A stretch of DNA of 14,567 bases from Paracoccaceae bacterium (GTDB lineage Bacteria; Pseudomonadota; Alphaproteobacteria; Rhodobacterales; Rhodobacteraceae): assembly GCA_007129775.1 (NCBI GenBank), contig SKUV01000090.1, positions 1-14,567 of the forward strand, written 5' to 3'. Below the pieces are notes generated by a model. The model did not search any database. It saw nothing but the letters and a program-made list of their open reading frames with translations, and had not been told where the DNA came from. The translations under genes and the position numbers were made by a program. Shown here in pieces: positions 12,001 through 14,567 of this stretch; position 1 is the stretch's first letter; each line of letters starts with the position of its first letter.

Positions 12001-14567
12001 AGTATTGGGAAGTGCGGCGCACCCAGCCCGACGGCGGGGCCACCTATGACCCGGATTTCCAGTTCACCCTGACGCCCACGGCGGCGCAACTCGACGGGCT
12101 GCGCGAAAGCTTCCGCGCCGAAGCCCTGGCCGCCGATCCGGCGGCGGATGCCGATGCCATCGCCGCCCGGCGGCTGGCCGAATTCGAGGCAGACATGGAT
12201 GCCCGGCGCCGGGCGCTGACTTCGGCCTTCCTCGATCAGGCGATCGCAGAGGGCGCGGCCGATCCCGATGCCGCCGCCGCCGCGCGGTTGCAGGAGTTCG
12301 AGGCCACGCGCACGGCCGAATATCATCAGCTTGCAACCACCGTGGGCGGCTTCACCGAAACCTATGACGACAGCTTTGCCTATACGGCCAACGATGCCGA
12401 CCGCGCGCAGCTTCTGACAGGCTCGGTCTGGACGGAACGCGAGCTTGCCTTCTCGCTCAACCCCGGCGCGCTCAAGACGGTGACGGGCACCAACCCTGTG
12501 GTCAAAGACCCCAATGTCTCGGGGCGGTCGGTTGATCTGCAGGCCAACCGCGGCATCGGCGAGACGATCATCGACCCCGATACCGGCACCCGCGGCGTCA
12601 CCTTGCTGGCCAGCATGGACCCGCGCGACCTGACCATCGATCAGCGCGTGGCCCTCGCCGCGGCAGAGCGTTTCGATCTGCTGCTGACGGTGGGCCAGAT
12701 CGGCCCGCTGCCGGCCGATGCGACGCCGGAACAGATCGCGGCCCATGCCGCCGCGGTTGCGGCGGGGCTGGATGCGCCGGGCACGTCGGTGGAGGTGCTG
12801 CTGGGCGCCGATCCGGCCACCTTCACGCCGCTGGAGCGCGCGGCCTTCGACGCCGCCGCCGCGCGGCTGGTGCCGGCCGAAAACTCGCTGCTGACGATCC
12901 TGTCGAAGCGGCCGCTCAACTTCAACGCGGAGGAGCGTCTGGACGTTCTGGTGCCCAATGTCTCCGACGCGGGCAATCCCGATGTGGGGCAGGTCTACCT
13001 TGCGTCGCGCCGGGGCGCGCTTTTGGGCAATATCGACACCCATGCCGAAACCCGGATCAAGGTTCAGGGCGACATCGTGCAGGCCGCCGGCGGCGGGGCC
13101 ATCGTGACCGGCCCGCTGATTCTGGAATCCGCCCGAGGCGCCATCGGCGCCGACGGCGCGCGCCTGCAAATCACGCCGCGCCCGCTCGTGTCGCTGACCG
13201 CGCGGGCACAGGACGGGGTCTATCTGGGCTTTGCCGAAAGCGCGATCATCGACACGGTCTATTCGCCGCAGTCGGTGGACCTGTTCGCCGCCCACTCGAT
13301 GATCAACGCCAACAATGACGATCTGATCAACATCCTCGGCGCCGAGGTTGCGCTGCAGGCCGCCGATGGCTCCATCGGCACGCTGGCCCGGCCGCTCAAT
13401 GTCGCTGCCAGCGTCGGCGGGTCGATCACCGCGACAGCGACCGAAACGATCAACCTGTTCGGGCCGCTGTTCTTCCGCTTCGTCATCGGCGAGGCCACTG
13501 CTGGCGGCACCATCCGCCTGATCGGCGGGCAGGATGCGGTGATCGGCGGGCTGGTGGAAACCCCGGCCGATGTGGTGCTGGCCTCGGCCGGAAGCTTCGG
13601 GTTCACCGGCGCGGCCGATGTGCGCTCGTTCGCGGGCGACATCATCGGCAATGCCGGCGCCTTCCGGATGCTGGAGGGCGCGCGGATGCGCGCGAATGCC
13701 GGCCGGATCGTGCTGAACGCGCTGACAGGGAATGCCCAGGTCACGGGGCTGGAATCGGGCCTTGGCGATGCGATGGCGGTCAGCATCACGGCGGCGGGCC
13801 GCATCCTTGCAGGCACCGCCGACCCGCGTGTCGATATCACCGCGCTGGCACCGGGTGGCGGCGTCTTCCTCGACGGTGCCGAAGGTGTGGGCGACCGGAC
13901 ACAGGCCCGCGACTCGCTGGACGATGACAGCCTGCTCGATGCACCCAACCCGCTGCGCATCCTGACCAATGTGATCGGCGCCCGGTCCGACGACGGCGAT
14001 CTGGTCTTCGCGTCCGATGGCGATGCCGTCTATTCCACGCTGATCGCGCCGCAGGGCAGCATCGACGTGACCTCGGGCGGGGCCATCACGGTGGATGACG
14101 CCACAAGCGGCGGTAGCCAGAGCTTCGAAGCGACCGGAAATATCGACATCGCCAATGCCACCACGACCGGCCTTCCGGACGATCCGGGCAATATCGCTAT
14201 CGTCTCGACCGGTGGCGGGGTGAATCTGGGCGCGATCGGCGCTGCCGGAGATATCGCGGCCGAGGGTGAAGAGGTCGATTTCGTCACCCTGACCGCGGAT
14301 GGTGATGCCACGGTGGCGGCCAGTGACGGCGCGGTCACCGGCGATACCATCACCACGGGCGGTGACAGCAATGTTACCGGTACGGGCGTCACGCTGGGCA
14401 ATGTGGATGCCGGCGGCGACAGCGCCATTGACGGCGGCACCGGCGCGGTGGAGGTGACCCAGATCACCACGGGCGGTGACAGCAATGTTACCGGTACGGG
14501 CGTCACGCTGGGCAATGTGGATGCCGGCGGCGACAGCGCCATTGACGGCGGCACCGGCGCGGTGGAG
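3..14567 (+). CDS. Giant FHA/LktA-like filamentous surface adhesin, partial at both ends
   Basis: One uninterrupted frame of 4,855 codons fills the window. It has no stop, and no start can be assigned because coding sequence continues past the left edge. The frame was checked at 4800, 8040, 10980, 12000 and 14040 and does not shift. The product is low in complexity: rich in Gly, Ala, Val, Thr, Asn and Asp, with only four Cys. It is organised as a modular beta-repeat array, a coiled coil, then beta-helix segments with FHA-like rungs such as GSIGTLARPLNV near 13368. Known FHA and LktA proteins are secreted filamentous adhesins or toxins of Gram-negative bacteria, usually exported by a TpsB partner. 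That role here is inferred from architecture, not from an alignment. The visible part alone exceeds 400 kDa, longer than FHA or LktA as I recall them. The signal peptide, any TPS domain and the C-terminal anchor lie outside. Coding status is near certain; the product class is likely; the ligand is unknown. Confidence 0.93.
411..590 (+). other. Ser/Gln/Asn-rich polar insertion in the repeat array
   Basis: About 60 residues rich in Ser, Gln, Asn, Thr and Asp (pieces include GGDDVDSQATTQFQGG and SDSQRSATNTAANDQSS) separate the second and third modules. The anchors around it are 104 codons apart, against the usual 53-62. It lacks the alternating hydrophobic pattern of the modules and is probably a flexible loop leaving the shaft. 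No known domain is recognised. Confidence 0.6.
1603..1740 (+). other. Acidic/polar insertion in the repeat array
   Basis: The anchors at 1527 and 1803 are 92 codons apart, which leaves an extra segment of roughly 35-40 residues. It includes NDANESINADTGGD and LEQTESFQRDQDGDSGG. It is rich in Asp, Glu, Asn and Gln and breaks the strand pattern. The DQDGDSGG stretch is acidic, but it is a single copy and not an RTX nonapeptide array. Probably a solvent-exposed loop. Confidence 0.55.
2376..2490 (+). other. Aromatic/acidic insertion in the repeat array
   Basis: The anchors at 2325 and 2586 are 87 codons apart, leaving about 30 extra residues. The added piece includes NHRIDENNAFSFVNFDDWD and DSNYYVEAIGG. 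It brings Phe, Trp and Tyr into an otherwise aromatic-poor array. It could be a loop or small subdomain on the shaft surface; no family is recognised. Confidence 0.55.
3798..3980 (+). other. Charged insertion after a GNRGTR motif
   Basis: A module break of about 61 residues lies between the anchors at 3753 and 4113, which are 120 codons apart. It starts right after GNRGTR (3780..3797). It then runs through a Tyr/Asp-rich part, an acidic Pro-containing stretch (NFDPDDAEPADGP) and an Arg-rich probable helix (LDLLLRRRDAQARTETA). It returns to the array at RGVIVNA (3981 onward). The charge pattern differs sharply from the modules. A second GNRGTR followed by a shorter insert lies at 4638..4700, so this is a recurrent insertion site. 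Function unknown. Confidence 0.65.
4656..4700 (+). other. Short insertion after the second GNRGTR motif
   Basis: After GNRGTR at 4638..4655 a short insert of 15 residues (starting PILTGDV) returns to the array at RGVNVQA (4701 onward). Both GNRGTR copies start 27 bases after their module anchor (3753 to 3780 and 4611 to 4638), which supports homologous modules. Only the inserted length differs. Confidence 0.6.
5154..5375 (+). other. Long acidic, partly helical insertion in the repeat array
   Basis: The anchors at 5019 and 5412 are 131 codons apart, the widest gap measured in the array. The insert is acidic (GGDADEQIGDASESGT). It has a likely helical part around QVENNEVNALLAESDDEH and AQAQREGVDIAG, and then the strand pattern resumes (ASIGSG at 5403). 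It ends with REGV, similar to the RGV that closes the other inserts. Probably a surface-exposed subdomain; no recognised family. Confidence 0.6.
7491..7988 (+). other. Non-repetitive junction domain between beta array and coiled coil
   Basis: The module pattern stops here. The segment holds a predicted helix-plus-loop (LDFKAIIDLFNKTAIPIP), a return motif REGVRAAGDILIVAS (from 7632), and a helix GKDIYREAAAAVV followed by SNLFGGG (7710..7778). A Trp-containing strand VWVDGRVETGL and a cysteine pair (7905..7928) follow. I have a memory-level impression that a KD-x-YRE...LFGGG segment followed by a coiled coil recurs in other giant proteobacterial exoproteins, which would make this a conserved part rather than a linker. 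That is not verified. Role unknown. Confidence 0.5.
7905..7928 (+). other. CX6C cysteine pair
   Basis: The sequence is CEDTPLAC, at window residues 2635 and 2642. It is one of only two Cys pairs seen in 4,855 residues, so an intramolecular disulfide hairpin formed in the periplasm or outside the cell is likely. It sits just before the coiled coil and may stabilise the junction. The Cys codons are read directly; the disulfide is inferred. Confidence 0.6.
7989..8732 (+). other. Predicted alpha-helical coiled-coil segment
   Basis: About 248 residues are poor in Gly and rich in Ala, Leu, Glu, Gln, Asp and Arg, with heptad-like spacing. The first helix (from ADILERVNELEQLIQDY) continues to FLYRKLVALGLG. 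A Gly/Pro break spans about 8112..8178. A long second part includes AEISAARNARNSAV-type sequence, VRALRDQNATLASEIATAQS and QTARQQAANAQSRLNNIID. It contrasts strongly with the beta-rich sequence on both sides. Probable role: a helical hairpin, or an oligomerising spacer or arm in the fibre. The coiled-coil call is by eye. Confidence 0.65.
8733..9420 (+). other. Mixed helical/beta transition segment
   Basis: This joins the coiled coil to the FHA-like part. The first third is mixed (LVDVVLLSDLLQAP, then MRAVNDTFGAI), followed by an Asn/Thr-rich helix-like stretch and then beta strands such as AQILVTNNTSHTLQLGNMI and PLVRVISTYNPEGLP. The first 60 bases have visibly lower GC than the rest of the gene. 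No domain is recognised. Confidence 0.4.
9421..11640 (+). other. FHA-like beta-helix segment 1
   Basis: Short repeated strands of the form G-x-[IV]-x-[IV]-x-A/S alternate with Gly/Asn/Asp turns, as in FHA-type beta-helices. Clear rungs include AVNIRSEAGNIYIRGTIDAG, SVDILAQNGDFVSSFV, GGYVQLFGQIMNTSS, GAVNIRAAALDG, GNVSVTSRGDMIVDQVSAMG, GQVELVASGGIDGYD and SLTALSGGIGGIG. The middle part (about 10380..11050) is richer in Tyr, Thr and Arg (VVYTVYTRNYTPG, NQRYVWTTAEERR) and is less regular. A right-handed beta-helix continuing the shaft is the likely fold. No ligand site can be assigned. Confidence 0.6.
10956..10976 (+). other. Aromatic CX5C hairpin (CNWWTLC)
   Basis: Residues 3652 and 3658 form CNWWTLC, flanked by RR before it and by KTYYYRL shortly after. 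This is the second of two Cys pairs seen in the window. The cluster of Trp and Tyr beside a probable disulfide is unusual in this aromatic-poor protein. It suggests an exposed, stabilised loop on the beta-helix. A binding role is only inference. Confidence 0.6.
11641..12530 (+). other. Aromatic and helical insert domain
   Basis: The beta-helix is interrupted by about 300 residues. They contain GFWEELGLLADDPGRG, an NSQTQSYSQYWEVRRTQ stretch, a DPDFQFTLTPTAAQLDGLR motif, two Ala/Arg/Glu-rich helices (12105..12332), FTETYDDSFAYTANDADR, VWTERELAFSLNPGALK and then NVSGRSVDLQANRGIG back into beta-helix. The order FWEELGL, YWEVRR, F-x-LTP, EFEA helix, SVWTEREL and PNVSGR looks like a coherent module. 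I have an unverified memory of similar blocks in other giant bacterial exoproteins. Function unknown. Confidence 0.55.
12105..12332 (+). repeat. Two tandem 38-residue helical repeats
   Basis: Copy A (12105..12218) and copy B (12219..12332) align without gaps at a 38-codon offset. Shared positions include AD at 14-15, DA at 17-18, AA at 20-21, RL at 23-24 and EFEA at 26-29, then A33 and L38 (LAEFEAD against LQEFEAT). Both are Ala/Glu/Arg-rich and probably helical. The DNA is diverged, so this is an old internal duplication. Confidence 0.7.
12531..14100 (+). other. FHA-like beta-helix segment 2 with G-x-I-G rungs
   Basis: Repeated rungs alternate Val/Ile/Leu strands with Gly/Asn/Asp turns. A characteristic G-x-I-G turn followed by a Pro- or Leu-containing strand recurs: ESARGAIGADGARLQITPRP (13125 onward) and AADGSIGTLARPLNV (13362 onward). 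Relatives are NRGIGE (12546) and SGGIGGIG (11556, in the previous beta-helix). This G-x-IG....PL-x-V pattern is familiar from FHA-family large exoproteins. The segment from about 12640 to 12900 is a more helical, Ala/Pro/Glu-rich interruption (ALAAAERFDLLLTVG). Likely shaft. Confidence 0.6.
14101..14348 (+). repeat. Degenerate short Gly/Asp/Thr rungs leading into the terminal array
   Basis: Rungs of about 17-21 residues appear, such as SFEATGNIDIANATTTG, GNIAIVSTGGGVNLGAI, GAAGDIAAEGEEVDFVTL and TADGDATVAASDGAVTGDT. They resemble the half-unit of the perfect repeat that follows (x-x-x-GGDS-x-x-x-G-x-G-x-V). They are probably older, decayed copies of the same rung. Confidence 0.6.
14349..14567 (+). 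repeat. Perfect 114-bp (38-residue) tandem repeat, truncated by the window edge
   Basis: Copy 1 is 14349..14462 (38 codons beginning ITTGGDSNVTG). Copy 2 starts at 14463, and its 105 visible bases are identical to copy 1 (105 of 105) up to the last base of the window. Each unit splits into two related 19-residue halves: ITTGGDSNVTGTGVTLGNV and DAGGDSAIDGGTGAVEVTQ. Nineteen residues is also the FHA R1 repeat length as I recall it, consistent with one beta-helix turn per half. DNA identity means recent duplication or ongoing homogenisation, and the array probably continues beyond the window. Confidence 0.95.

Noticed and set aside
8169..13295. 1,708-codon open frame on the minus strand
   Set aside because: It is the exact codon-register complement of the giant gene. 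The translation is Arg/Gly/His-rich with no recognisable fold. Its end coincides with a sense TCA codon, so it is a shadow of codon bias.
14030..14554. Pro/Ser-rich repetitive minus-strand frame
   Set aside because: Its repeated peptide is only the antisense reading of the 114-bp tandem repeat; the sense frame is clearly the coding one.
1..14567. Promoters, terminators, RNA genes, CRISPR, insertion sequences
   Set aside because: The whole window is inside one coding frame. I found no inverted-repeat ends, no transposase and no spacer-type repeat. Apparent hairpins in such GC-rich coding DNA are not meaningful.

Overview
The window is a single protein-coding frame. On the + strand, codons beginning at position 3 run without a stop to position 14567: exactly 4,855 codons with no start, no stop and no intergenic DNA. 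Everything here is therefore the interior of one gene whose two ends lie outside. The product is a giant, Gly/Ala/Val/Thr/Asn-rich, beta-strand-repeat protein of the kind found in filamentous-haemagglutinin-like (FHA-like) and leukotoxin-LktA-like surface adhesins. High GC and near absence of the codons TTA, CTA and TCA suggest a GC-rich Gram-negative bacterium. An alphaproteobacterium of the Rhodobacterales type is my guess, from style only.

Layout along the protein: (1) about 33..7490, an array of more than 30 degenerate modules of about 53-62 residues, each built around a hydrophobic strand, a T-x-A-x-[IV]-G turn and a second strand. Five charged or polar insertions interrupt it. (2) 7491..7988, a non-repetitive junction with a hydrophobic helix and a CX6C cysteine pair. 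(3) 7989..8732, predicted alpha-helical coiled coil. (4) 8733..9420, a mixed segment. (5) 9421..11640, an FHA-like beta-helix containing an aromatic CX5C hairpin. (6) 11641..12530, an aromatic and helical insert with an internal 38-residue tandem duplication. (7) 12531..14100, a second FHA-like beta-helix with recurring G-x-I-G rungs. (8) 14101..14567, short Gly/Asp/Thr rungs ending in a 114-bp tandem repeat that is perfect at the DNA level and runs off the right edge.

The parts read as one extended extracellular fibre: a repetitive shaft, helical spacers and further beta-solenoid. Secretion by a two-partner (TpsB) transporter or another large-adhesin route would be expected, but neither terminus nor any neighbouring gene is visible, so the export route, anchoring and ligand cannot be read here. 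The very long minus-strand open frames are in-register antisense shadows and are not annotated. No RNA gene, mobile element, CRISPR array, promoter or terminator was seen.
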